Source: Tetrahymena thermophila SB210 (taxonomy: Eukaryota; Ciliophora; Oligohymenophorea; Hymenostomatida; Tetrahymenidae). From it: DNA of 64,000 nucleotides. Of the stretch, positions 37,916 through 49,766 are shown piece by piece. Numbering within the stretch: the stretch's first letter is position 1; each line of letters starts with the position of its first letter. Location: the NCBI RefSeq assembly GCF_000189635.1, contig NW_002476380.1, forward strand, positions 310,001-374,000, given 5' to 3'. The translations under genes and the position numbers were made by a program. The notes beneath the pieces are model-generated. The model searched no databases, was not told the DNA's origin, and saw only the letters and a list, made by a program, of their open reading frames with translations.

Positions 37916-38830
37916 AATCTTCATTCATTTTTAATCTTCATACATAAATAAATAAATAAATATTTACTTAATTACCTACCTACCTACAATAAAAAAGAAA
38001 GTAAAAAAAATAATCACCTACCAAAAAAATAACTAAAAACATCATTTATCAATCTATCTATCAATTCTCTCTCATAATGTCACAATTTTGTCTATGAATC
38101 AATAAATCAATCTAATTATTTACATAAATACAGTATCAAATAAATAAATAAACAAATAATCAAACAAACAAACAAACTAACCAACTACCTCTTTAAATAA
38201 AATTTTTGTTTTTTCGTTTTAAATGTATAATATGTTGTCATTTTTCATTTTTATATCTTATTCAAACACACTTAATTTAATATTTCAAAAAGTATTTCAT
38301 TACAAATTTAGCTACAATTTTTATCTAAAAAATTAAATTAATTTTTAATTTACAAAATTTACTCAAAATAATTTTTATTAAATATAATTTGAAGTAATTA
38401 TTTAAAGATTATTATTTAATGATTATTCACTACATTTTTTTACGGGATTAAAACATATTTACCTTTAAATGATCTAAATAATCTAAAATTATTATGGTAA
38501 AAAATTTGTATAAAATTGCGATTGTTAAAAATGATAGGAAACTAGTTTTATTAAGTTTTCAATGAATGGATATTAATTAAGATGAAAATTATTTTTTAAA
38601 AGCTTATTAGAATATTATTGAAAAGGAAAATTGAATTTAGTTAGTTAGTTAGCTACATACAAATAAATTTTAAAGTAATAAATAAATCTATATATTTTTT
38701 ATTAACTTTGATTTTTAATTTTAAAATTATTATAAAAGAGATTTATTGTTTTTTGATTGATTTTTTGAAAAGGTTTTTTAATATATTTTGATTATTTGTT
38801 AGTTTGTTTGTTTGTTTATTTAAGTAAAAT
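37916..38830. repeat. Convergent intergenic with tetranucleotide runs
   Basis: Shared 3' flank of the PDE (+) and vWFA (-) genes. From about 37943 to 38190 the sequence is dominated by 4-bp periodicity: AAAT near 37943-37962, TACC near 37974-37985, ATCT near 38053, then AAAT and AAAC near 38138-38176. No gene is seen. CTAACCAACTACCTCTTT at 38177-38194 resembles, but does not match, a chromosome breakage sequence. Confidence 0.6.
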
Positions 38831-41113
38831 TCAACTGATTAATTCTAAGTCCTCTTAATTATCATACATATCCCTATCAATTATTTTACCTGTATACTAT
38901 TTATAGTTTATTGGAAGCTTACTCATTTAATTGGCTTTGTATTTTAAATTTTATTGGTTATCATATTGCCTTTATATGTTTTCTTTGCTACTTTGGTTAT
39001 ATATTTTACTGTGTTAATGATAATTTTTTCTTTAGCAATCATCTTAGCTTTCCTATATAATTATTTATTTTTCTTCTTCTTCTTCCTCTTCTTAGTTACT
39101 ATTTCTAAAGGCTTAATAATTATTAGAGTAAGTCCTATTTATACCCTTAAAAGATTAATCTGGATTATAATAGCCATGCTCAATATCATCATTATTTTTA
39201 GAATGGCTTCTTGATCTGTTTTTACTTGATTTTTTGACTAAAGGTATATTTTAAATATCTTCAGAGCTCAAACACTATTTAGCTACCATATCACTTAGAA
39301 TAAAATCAAGTCCTTAAGGAGAATCGACTTTAATATCAGCATAGTGCTATATACAAGATTTGAATATTTGAGCCATTCTTTCCATATTGTCTCCAGCCTT
39401 TATTAATCTATAATGAATTTAGAGATTATTCATAATCTTAGCTATTTTTTCTATTGTCAAGCCACAAGGACATCCATCCCTCCAAACAAATGATCTTTTA
39501 AGGAATCCTCCACTAATACCAGTATAAAGATCTCCATGAGGTGGGGCATCCGCAATATGAATTATATATTTCATAGAATTTTTTCTCCAGTTAATACCAG
39601 AAGTAGCTACATACAAACCATCCATAACAGCTTCAGGGGTATCTCCACCTCCTTCAGCGTCTTGTTATTATATAAATTGAATAGTTTTGAGTGGAGTAGT
39701 TAAATTGCTGATACGGTAGAGATAACTGCTTTCCTCTGGAGGATGGTCACGATAACAAACAAAGCCATACTTAATATCAATAATTTACTCAAAAGGTTTA
39801 GTCTTCTTGTAAATAGCAGCTATATAATCTATAGTAGCTTATAAATATTCACCCATTGAGCTAGTTGTATCACAACAAAATACAATATCTACTAGTTGCT
39901 TGCCATCTGAATCAATACAATAATCTTCTAAGTTAGATCCATGCTTCCTTAGGATTTCTTGGTTCTTATCACATTAATTATTCTATTCTACATCCATAGC
40001 TAATTCAGATTTTTTTGTTTTCACTACTGGAATACTTTCTCTTATATTAGTTGGCTTCTTAAAAATGAGAGGAACTTATTTAGTACACACTGTTTTCTTA
40101 GGTTTGTTATTTCCTCTAATTAAAAAGATACTTGAATTTTTAGGATTAAGTATTGAGTCATTCTCACTTTAAATATCCTCTCTTGACATTGAACAGCCTC
40201 TGCTAGATGCTGTAGTAGTATTGACTGTAGCGTTTCCTTACATATAGGAAGTATTAAAAAGGTTATTGCGTGAATCGTTATTTATATGATACTAAAAAGA
40301 AAAGTTTTTTTAATTATTAACTGAAGAATCTTTGTTAAAGGAATCGTCTCTAATTAACAGATTATTGTTGGGACGTCTATAACGAATAGTTTAAGTGGCA
40401 TCTTCTTAATCAATAAACTCATTTTAAGAATTTTAACTTTGTCCTTCTTCTTCTTAATCAATTGTTTCATTTTTCTTGTCTTAATTTTTTGCCTTTTTGG
40501 CTTATTTTTTATTTGATTTGAGCTTGCTATTTGCCTCAACTCCTTCAATATCTACATTTTTTTTTATTTAGAATTCTCCAAATTACTTGCCTGAGCGAGT
40601 CAGTTTTTTGCATGTTTTTAATTTATTTTTCTCAGAGTTTTTTTATTAAGGGGTAGGAGACTTAGAAGAACACTTTTATTAGTTATTTTATTGACGAGCT
40701 CTTTTTCTTTTAGCAGAATCATTTAAACTATCAAAAGTCTTCTCAATATCATAAGATTAGCTATTGTTTTTTTACTCATCTTCTTTTATGTTCTTTTATT
40801 TTTTACTTTTTTCAGCTGACTTTTATAAATTAGTTTCATAACTTTTCACTTGCTTTTAAACTTTTTTCAAAATTTAAGCTGTCATAGAAGTTATGATGTC
40901 TTTCTTTTTCCCTGTGCTTGATGATCCCTTTTTAGAGCTAACCGAATGGTTTATTTTACTCTAAGCACTGACAGAACGAGTAACTTTTTGGGTAGTAGGA
41001 GATAATTACTTCTTAGGTGATTACTTTTTAATAGGTTTTTTTACACGATTAACTTAATTACTCTTAGATTTGCTTTTGCTTTTATCCTATCTATCTTTCA
41101 TAGTACGCGCCAT
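38831..41113 (-). CDS. von Willebrand factor A domain protein with basic N-terminus
   Basis: Single exon, 760 aa, ATG 41113-41111, TGA 38833-38831. Residues 1 to about 390 are Lys/Ser/Gln-rich and low complexity (KDRQDKSKSKSKS, PIKKQSPKKQLSPTT). A vWFA domain follows, with the metal-ion site DTTSSM (D415) after VDIVFCC, then CYRDHPPE, GGGDTPEAVMDGL, YIIHIADAPPHG and KAGDNMERM. This resembles the vWFA module of alpha-kinase/VWKA-type proteins from protists, but no kinase domain is present here. The C-terminal 150 residues are charged, with a run of seven Glu. It is intracellular, since there is no signal peptide. Partner and role are unknown. The basic, Ser-rich N-terminus could target nucleus, RNA or microtubules; that is inference. 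Confidence 0.85.
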
Positions 41114-42907
41114 GTTATATTTAAAATAAATTTTCAAGAGGCTAAGTTTTTACCTTAGGATTTTATTTACTTAATAATAGAATTTATTCTATGTTTTTAT
41201 TTAAAGCTTATATTTACTTTTGATTTGATTTTACTTTTTTTTTCTTTGAATTTTAATAATTTTTTTAGGATCACAATTTAGTAGAATGTATTAAAAACAT
41301 TTGCATTCATAATCTAATACAACTTAATGAATTTTGATGATTGAAAAAAAATCAAAATTCTGCCAAAATTATTCAGAAGATCTCAGAATTATTAACGTTC
41401 TATCAGAATATAAATTCAATGCAAAATTTGCGCCATAATCTATATGCATTCAAAACTCATGCATTCAAATCAAATTAAATTTCATTAAAAAAATAGAAAA
41501 ATAAGGCAATTAAATTTTTATTAATAATAATAACAAAGTTAAGAATCTCCCCCAAATAAAAATTCTCAACTAATACTTTATGATCAAATAAGCAACAGTA
41601 AAAAATAGGAAGTATCCGCTATAGCAAATACAAATTCAAATATTTTTGAACTTTTCCACATTAAATAAGAAATAGAATCCTGAAAAATAAAATATACAAA
41701 TTTAGGCAATTTTAGAAGAAAAAAAAATTTATGATAGAAATAGATTAGTTTTAGAAGGAATTTCAATTAAAAAAGTGGACAATTACAAAAATTACAATCA
41801 AATGTAATTTGACATATACTTCTTGATTATTATGAATGTTTCAGCTTTTGAATATGAAATTCTGATTTTTACTTCTAAATTTTATAAAAATTGAATAAGT
41901 TTTTACTTAACAATAGAAATAGAAATATCTATTAATTATTAATCTTCAAATTTCTTTGTTATTTAAATGTAAAATATTTTACGTAATAAAGTTAGCATTT
42001 TTGGTTTTTAAAATTGTAATAATTTTACTAAAAGTTTTTTTTGAAAAATTATACCTAAATTTAATATATAAAAATTGATGAGTGTTTATATCCTACATAT
42101 TTTATATTAATTTTACTTTCTATTTCTTTATATTTATATGAAACTCAAACTCATGAAAGCTGGCAGTTTTGCATACAAAATTTTTTTAACTTTATAAATA
42201 TTCAAATTTAAAATTGCTTGAAACAAAAAAAGAGTTTATTGTTTCAAAAAGTTATTTAGTATAAAAAACAACTCATATTTAAAAGGTTAAAATATTTAAA
42301 AAATAAATAAGATTTATTTGTAAATCAAATAATCTAAATAAATGATTAAATATTAATTGATAATATATATTTTTTATCAAATATAGGAATTATTAAATAA
42401 ATAGCAATCATTTTTTATTCAAAAAGAGTTTAATAAATTTGTAGATTCTTTTTAATGGTTTTCAAAAAAAAAATATGAGATATAAACATATAAATACATA
42501 CTGCAAAAATGATGTCTTAAAAAAAATAGCTTTCTAGATCAAAAAATAAAGATTTTTCTGATATTGAAGGAGTTTCCTATTAATTGTTCAATAAGCTACA
42601 TAGTCTTCAAAACTCCAATTTAATAATTCATAAATTGAATAGTGTATTTATATAAATTATAGCTATTCATAGAATAAAATATTTTTGTAAATTTTCAAAT
42701 GAAAAATATATTTATTTTTGTAAAAACAAATTGAATAAAAGTGTAATAATATTTATTATATATAATAAGAGGGATCTTGCTTGTTAAACTTATTAGTAAG
42801 TAAGTAAATTAGTTAGTCAATTAATTAATTAGTATTGGAAAATTGTATTTTATTATTTATATAGATAGTTTTATATTTTATATAGATTATTTCATCCCTC
42901 ATCTTAA
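41114..42907. other. Intergenic, one possible short (+) coding start
   Basis: Between the vWFA start and the MORN stop. Mostly AT-rich non-coding sequence. At 42509 a plus-strand frame opens with tandem ATGs and about 35 coding-like codons (MMSQKKQLSRSKNKDFSDI), then drifts into A/T-rich codons with no clear end before the MORN gene. It may be a gene remnant or a small gene with an unresolved intron. Confidence 0.35.
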
Positions 42908-44526
42908 TCAGATGGCTGCAAACAAAAACTATTTATTCGAATTATTATTTACAAATTTGCTTTTAAAGTTATTGATGATGCCATTTTTATTTATTTATTT
43001 GTTTTGATTTGATTAGGGAGTCAAAGAATTAGCTTTTTAATTGTTTTGTTCATACTCTCCTTCCACCCACTTACCTTCTATCACTATTCCATTATTAGTT
43101 CGAAAAATTCCTTAGCCGTCTTTTAAGTCATTTTTCCACTCTCCTTCATATTCATCTCCATTACCTGGTTTTTATAAAATAAAATTAGTTTTTTTATTAT
43201 GAAGTTTTGTAATAAGTTTAACTGTATAAATATTTTCCAAATCCATGCTTTTTAAAAGATTCAAATTATCCGATGTATCTATCTCCATTTTAAAAAGTAA
43301 GTTCTCCTTCAGCCATTTCGTCTTCTTTAAATTTTCCTTCAAAAACAAGAGCTGGTTAAGATTTACCTTCTGCATACTTGTAAATGCCTTTACCATGCTT
43401 CATTCCCATATAGAATTCACCTGAATAGACATCTCCATTCTAATAAGTAAAAGTACCTTAACCTTATGCTCTATCTTCTACCCATTATCCAGAATATTTT
43501 TCATTTGAATCTAAAAAGTAAAGATCACCTTAACCATGCTTCTTATTTTCTAGAAATTCCCCTTCGTATTTAATATTGTAATTGTATTAATATATTCCTA
43601 ACCCACTTTTATCATTATCCTTCCAGTTTCCTTCATAATACTCATTAGAATCCTCACTAAAAATTATTCCATATCCGTTTTTTTTATCTTTCATCCAGTA
43701 ACCATCATATTTCTTTCCATCATTATAGAAATAAACTCCTTTACCATTCTTTTAGCCTTCCTATAAGTTTCCTTCGTACCTTTTCATAAATAAACAAATA
43801 AAAATTATCTTCTATCACTTCATAACATATTTTTAAACAAACTCGCAATTTTACCATTGACTGAGGTTTTATTTTATAATTTAAATTAAAAAATAATTTT
43901 ATTTGAAAAATCAAATTTTGAATTTATAGGAAGCATTTTGGTTAAGGCCAAAATTTTGATAGAAATTAAATGATTTTTACTAGTAAATAGTTTTAATAAA
44001 TAATACAAATATAACTAAATAATAACCTATCCCCATTCGCGAAACAGTACTGCCCTTATCCATTGAATTTATCATTTTTCCACTCTCCATAGTAAATATC
44101 TCCGTTTGAATATTGATAAACTCCCTTTCCGTCTCTTTAATCACTTTTTAAATTTCCCTTGTACACAGATCCATCAATGTAGGACTTCACTCTAAAATTT
44201 TTTTTGCTATTTTTTGAAATATCATCCATAATCTTTTTATCAAAAGCATTTATAAGAGATTCTTTAAGTTAATTTAATCTCATTTAATTAGGCGTCACAT
44301 TGCCTAGGTTTATAGATGTGTTATTGGTACTAGGCTCGTATTAAGATAAGCACTTATTTGTGCTAGTAGTTGGATTTAAATTTGAAAAGGTATTAAATTA
44401 ACTACTTTAAGTGCAAACAGAAGTTATTTTGTTTTTGTTTTGTTATATAAACCCGATACCATCTATTGATTTCAATTATTCTTTTTGTATGACTATCAAA
44501 TTAGTCGTAGTCTTTGATCTTTCCAT
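42908..44526 (-). CDS. MORN-repeat protein
   Basis: Three exons give 437 aa: 44526-44027, 43779-43223, 43164-42908, with introns of 247 and 58 nt. After a Ser/Asn-rich N-terminus of about 130 residues come 11 to 12 consecutive MORN repeats of about 23 aa (for example YKGNLKSDQRDGKGVYQY, YYGEWKNDKFNGQG, YEGEFLENKKHGQG, YSGEFYMGMKHGKG, YEGEWKNDLKDGQG). Repeat units are split exactly at the intron junctions without loss of phase. The Gln/Asn-rich tail has no domain. MORN arrays act as membrane- or cytoskeleton-associated scaffolds, in ciliates often at cilia or the cortex, but no enzymatic domain is attached here. Specific role unknown. Confidence 0.88.
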
Positions 44527-45591
44527 TACAAATAGCTATAAACTAACTGTCTACAGTAATTTAAAAAATTAAGAATTTATCTTTATATAATGTTTTTATT
44601 TGAAATAATTGATATTTATTAAGAGTCTTATTATGAATGAATTGCGTAAATATTATTTATTATAAATTAAAAAATCAAATTCTTTATCTTTTATCGAATT
44701 TATTATTAATTAATTATTTCAAAATTAAATGAATGTCTGCAATTAAAACTATTAAAATATCTACATTTTTCAAATATAGACCTATTCATTTGACAAATTT
44801 TTTTAAAAAAATTTAATATTTGAATCACCTACAACTACTAATTAGCTTTATAACGTTCAAGCAACTCAAATGAATAAAAGCTTTCATTCATTTTAAAATT
44901 ATTTTTTTTAATTTAGAAATTAAGTTTAATTATTTTCTCATCAAGCTTTACTTTTTTAAACATTTTTTTTAGTGCAAACTTTTTTATATTTAAAATAAAT
45001 TTATATATCATTTATCCATCTTAAGTTAAAAAATGTTTTTGAATTTAATAGTACTTTGCAAAATTATGGAAACCTTTTCATAGAATGTTCAGATCATTTC
45101 TTTGAAAATTTAAAAATATGCCATCTTTTAATTTTATAAAGCTCAATAAGAGAACATTAAATATATAAGAATATATCAATATATCTTTTTAATTCGTAAA
45201 AACGATTTAATGCATCGTTTTTAAATGTGAAAAAATAGCATTAAAAAAATCAACTTGAATTATGTGCAAAAAAAAATTAATGATTTAGTCAATTCTATTA
45301 ACTCCATCTTTTTCTCAATAATAATTTTTTTATAATCTTATTACTTATTCTCCTATTTATTTATAAAATTTAAAAATAAACGTTTTATTTTCAATATATA
45401 AAAATATCAAATTGTTCTAATTTAGATATTTATCAATTTTGTATAAATTAAATTAAGTATAAATTATTTATTATTTGCAAAATTTTCGATAAAGTATTTT
45501 TTATAAATCAAATAGCTTTATTCTAATTTAGTTTAAATATATGCAATTTCAAACATAAATAAATAAAATATATATTCAATCTTTTAACCAG
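44527..45591. other. AT-rich intergenic
   Basis: Between two minus-strand genes. No coding frame, tRNA or repeat is seen. Confidence 0.6.
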
Positions 45592-48447
45592 TCAGTCACT
45601 GTTGAGCTAACTCTCTGTAAGCTAAAATGTGACTTACTTTCCTTTAAAATCCTTGTCTTTACTCTTCTTAAATTTATAATCTCTACTTTTTGTCATCCTA
45701 TCTATGATTTTAGATATTTCTGTGAACTTCTTTTAAGTATCATACTCCTATTTTTAATTACTAGTATAAATTTTTGATAGCTAATTTAATATTTTACCAT
45801 TATTTATTGAAATTTTTGCTGTCTTCTGATTTATTTTAAGTTTTCTTAATTTAAGCACTCTTCTTGAGATTATCTTACAGAATAGGATTTTTAATTTTTG
45901 TTTCTATCTTTCAGTACTCTCCTTTCGTATTATTGAGTAAATAATTATTTTTCTGTTATTACACTATTATTTGCTTATTTTTATTAAGCATTAGCACTAT
46001 CATTTTAAATACTGCATATTGATTTATTTTCTAGTTAAAATTAATTGTCTTATCTGTTTTTTTATGGTTAAAATTTATTAGGAGAGTCCTCATTTGAGAT
46101 ATTATTTTTAACTGGCTAATTCTATTTTATTTCTAATGATTCTATTTTGTTATTTAATTTTGCACAATTTGTACTTTCTTCTTAAAAGCTTAATTATTTT
46201 ATTTCTTTTAACTCTTGCAGATGTTTGCTTTCGTTAGTAGCTTAAGCAGATAAATTATGTTCTAACGTTTCGTTATTTTCATTTTTAATCTCATTTTCAT
46301 TTTTCTCATTATTTAATGTTGTTATACTAGCATCGTTCTTTTAAAATTCGTATTACTTAGATTTTTTTGATTTTTTTTAAATATTTTTTTAACTTTAATC
46401 TAGAATATTTAATTGCTTTTTATCAGATTTAGAAATTTTTTTGTTTGGAGATGAGGTTTGCTAATTAATATCTGCATGTAGTTTTTCTTTTTTAGCATCT
46501 AGACTGTCAAGAAGTTTGTTTATATTATTGATTTGCTATAAAGGTGAAATCTACTAGTTTTTGGTAGATAGTTAATCTCCAAGATTAGCATCAGATATTC
46601 TTGAATAGATTTATCTTGGATTTTTTTACCTATGTTCAGACCTATATTACATTGAAGAGTGAACATTTTTTCTATCACTTTTATTCTATGGAATCTAATT
46701 TTACTATTGCTAAATCAATTTTTAAAACTCTTCCTTTTTCTTCTCAAGCAAAAATATTTGTTCCTTATTTATTTTGATTTTTTATTTTTCAATTTCTTTC
46801 TAAGCTTTAAATTCTAAAAAGTTGTTTGGATCTTCTGGCATATCTTTAGAGTTTATTTTCATGAAATTGTTTTTCTTTTCAATCTATATTATTTATTTTT
46901 AAAGACTATTTTTAATTGAGTAGTGCACTATATCACCATCGTAACTTAAACGTCTTATATCACCTTCAGATTTTTTTTATTTAGGTTAATATTCTTAAGA
47001 GATATTATTTTCATTAACTTGATTTTCTATATTTTTAAGTTATTTTTTAGATATTTTTTAGTCTATGCTCTTTTTTTTGCTTTCACTAGCACAAAATGTT
47101 CCTTTTGAAGCTTATTATTTACTTTCTATATTATAATCACCAATATATTCATGATATTTATTTTTAGGAGTTTCTTGTGTTTTTATTAACGAGTTTCTTT
47201 TGTTCATATTTACAAGTAATGTATCCTATTTTTTTAAATGTTCTATTCTTTTCGAATTCTCTTCTTAAGTCTCTTCATTATGGCTATTGTGTTCAATTAT
47301 TGGTAAGTGAATAATCTAATTTGTAGTATGATTAATGTGTTTATTTTCTTAGCTATTGTATACTTTTTCTTCACTTTAATCTGTTTATCTGTCATCTTTC
47401 TAAATCAAAATTTCTTTCTTAAGAAGAACATCATCTTTATTTATAAATTTAAGTTTGTGTGTATTTTTTCTATTTTCAATATTCCTATTTTAAGCATCTC
47501 TCCTATTTGTCTTGAATATATTGTCTTCTTAGAATTCAGATGGATTTTTTGAGTTTATTGATGAAAAACTTCTAAGCTTTGAATAAATTTCAGATTTATT
47601 CAATTTTTAGCAATTTTCAGTAGACACTTAGTACTTTCTATTTTCCTATTGTTACTCATTCTAGTTTAGTGCTATTATAATTATTTTTAAAAAATTTATT
47701 AACGAATTTGTTGAATTAAAAAATTTTTAAATCCTTTCTTTACTTTTCATATCATCGTTTTCAGTTTGCATTTTAAAATTTTATCTAAGCTAAAAATATT
47801 CATTTTCAATACACACTTGATCAGCTTCTTAAGACACAATCGATGCGTTTGTTTAATAATTAAGCATTTGAGACATTCTATCAATTGTAGAGTTAGTTTT
47901 TGTATTTTGGGTATTATAGCTTTTGTTGGCACCTAAATTTATCCTTGAATTAGAAAGCTTAGATGAATTCACATTGTAAACTCTCAAATATTCTTTAATT
48001 TTGTTCATATTATTATGCTATAAATTATTTAAAGACCCTTCTAATGATTCATGCCTATAACTTTAGAACTCTTCTGATTATTTTGCATTAGTGAATTTTA
48101 ATTTTTATGAATTAATAGCAAATTTTGGTTATTTATTCACTTGTTAGATTATCTTTTTATAAGTATTATATTCGTTGCTTATGCTTTTAAGTACAGAGGT
48201 GATATTATAACTTTCATAAGGTGAAATAATTCTTTTTTTATTCCTAGGAGAAGGTTGCTTAAAATAAAAATGCATTCTAAACTCTTCACTTTCTTTAACC
48301 TAATAATTTTTATTAATATTTTTAATGATCATGCTAAACAAAAATATAAACATTTAGATTTGGAAGCTTCTCATTCTTTGAGTATAATTCATAATTTTAA
48401 CTATTTTCTATCGCGAATTACTCATTCAGTGTTTACTCAACATCCAT
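45592..48447 (-). CDS. Large Gln/Asn/Lys-rich coiled-coil protein, unrecognised
   Basis: Three exons give 923 aa: 48447-48352, 48299-45762, 45729-45592, with introns of 52 and 32 nt. Almost the whole protein is low-complexity and charged, with heptad-like helical parts (KAQKEIEKQKIKINKEQIFLLEKKKEEF, split here as KAQKEIEKQKIK and INKEQIFLLEKK; ANESKHLQELKEIKQL). No enzymatic or binding domain is recognised. The last join is inferred because the frame after intron 2 (FTEISKIIDRMTKSRDYKFK) is plainly coding while the unspliced frame meets TGA at 45693. Such proteins in ciliates are often cytoskeletal or basal-body components, but nothing here proves it. Confidence 0.7.
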
Positions 48448-49766
48448 AACTAGCAAAATAATTAAATAATGAAAATTTAGCTTTTTATCAATATTTATTT
48501 GAAATTCTATTTGAATTTATTGAAAATTAGACAGCTTACTATTAAAAATGATTTAATAATATAATATTTGATTACTTAGCTAATATATAGAATTTTTGAT
48601 ATTCTTAATTCATGGTAAACATACAAATTTAGCAAGTTAATTAACCAATTCAAAAATATCAACCAATAAATAATCTTTATAAATATATTTTTTAAAGCTA
48701 TTTATCTTCATTTAGTTCATTTCATTAAATCTTAAAATTAATAAAACCTCCAATTTCACATTTTATTTAAAACAATTTCAACCTCAAATATTAAAAAACA
48801 TTTTAAGTAAAAAAAATTTAACTAATCATTTTGTAAATTAACAAATTTTATCTTTTAAAATTAAAGTTTTTAAAAATAAACTGAATGAAGAAATTATATG
48901 AAAATTTTATGATTATCTTTTATAAAAAACAATTTAATTTTTTTAATTTATTAAATATTTTTAATTTTTTAGATTTATTTTGAATAATTTAAATAATAAT
49001 TAATTTTAATTAAAAATTAGAATTATTTATTTTTTACAAATTTTATAATTGAACAAAAATATATCTTGAAAAATTATTACTTTTTTAATAATATTTAATG
49101 AAGAAATTGTAGTCAGAATGCTTAAATAATATTTTAAGTTTTTTATTTAGTCCAATCAATTATGATATTTAGATATTAATTTTTCTATTTATTCTTTTAC
49201 CTTTAATAATCTGCAAAAACAATTTACTTTTCTTTATTAAATAATTAATTTTTATTTTTTGGAATTGTACACATAAAATATTTATTAGGCTATTTTTTAA
49301 TAATGAATTACTTTAAAGTTAAATTTTTTATTTTTTTATTGGTTTTAAATAAAGCTTTTGAATTATTTATTTATTTATTTTTAGAATAGCTAGTTTATCT
49401 TTTTGAATTTTAATTTAAAAAATAAATATTTTTATTTATTTTTAGTTTTAGTGAAAATTATTTAAATATCTTTTTATATAAATGAGTGTTAGTTAGTTAG
49501 GATAGATTAATGAGGAACAAACATATAGAGATGATTTAGGTGTTTTGAAAAATATTTATTAATAATCATAAATAAACAAATCAAGTGAGAATGAGTGGAG
49601 ATAATTAAACATTTGAATGCCGTTACGAGAAACTGATACAAATTACTCTAAAATAATTTAAGTGATTTGCTTTTATGATTCTTTAAACGAATATTATTAA
49701 GCATTTATTATGTTTGATAAATTTTTATCTATCTTTGATTTATGCTGTTGTGAGTATGATGAAAAC
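48448..49766. other. AT-rich intergenic with a short (+) ORF near the SURF1 3' end
   Basis: Very AT-rich up to about 49470. At 49482-49616 a 44-codon frame (MSVSQLGQINEEQTYRDDL...) ends in TGA and is followed immediately, in the same frame, by ATG and about 50 further codons that run into the antisense of SURF1. GC content is raised here. It could be a small gene or chance. Confidence 0.35.

Noticed and set aside
38177-38194. Functional chromosome breakage site
   Set aside because: The 15-bp consensus is highly constrained and this copy has indels in the core. The DNA continues normally with genes on both sides and no telomeric repeats.
45693-45695. TGA here as the end of the coiled-coil protein
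   Set aside because: Splicing a 32-nt intron upstream (45730-45761) gives a better coding frame that continues to TGA 45592-45594.
48255-48449. Plus-strand short ORF over the start of the coiled-coil gene
   Set aside because: Antisense shadow of the minus-strand gene's first exon and intron.
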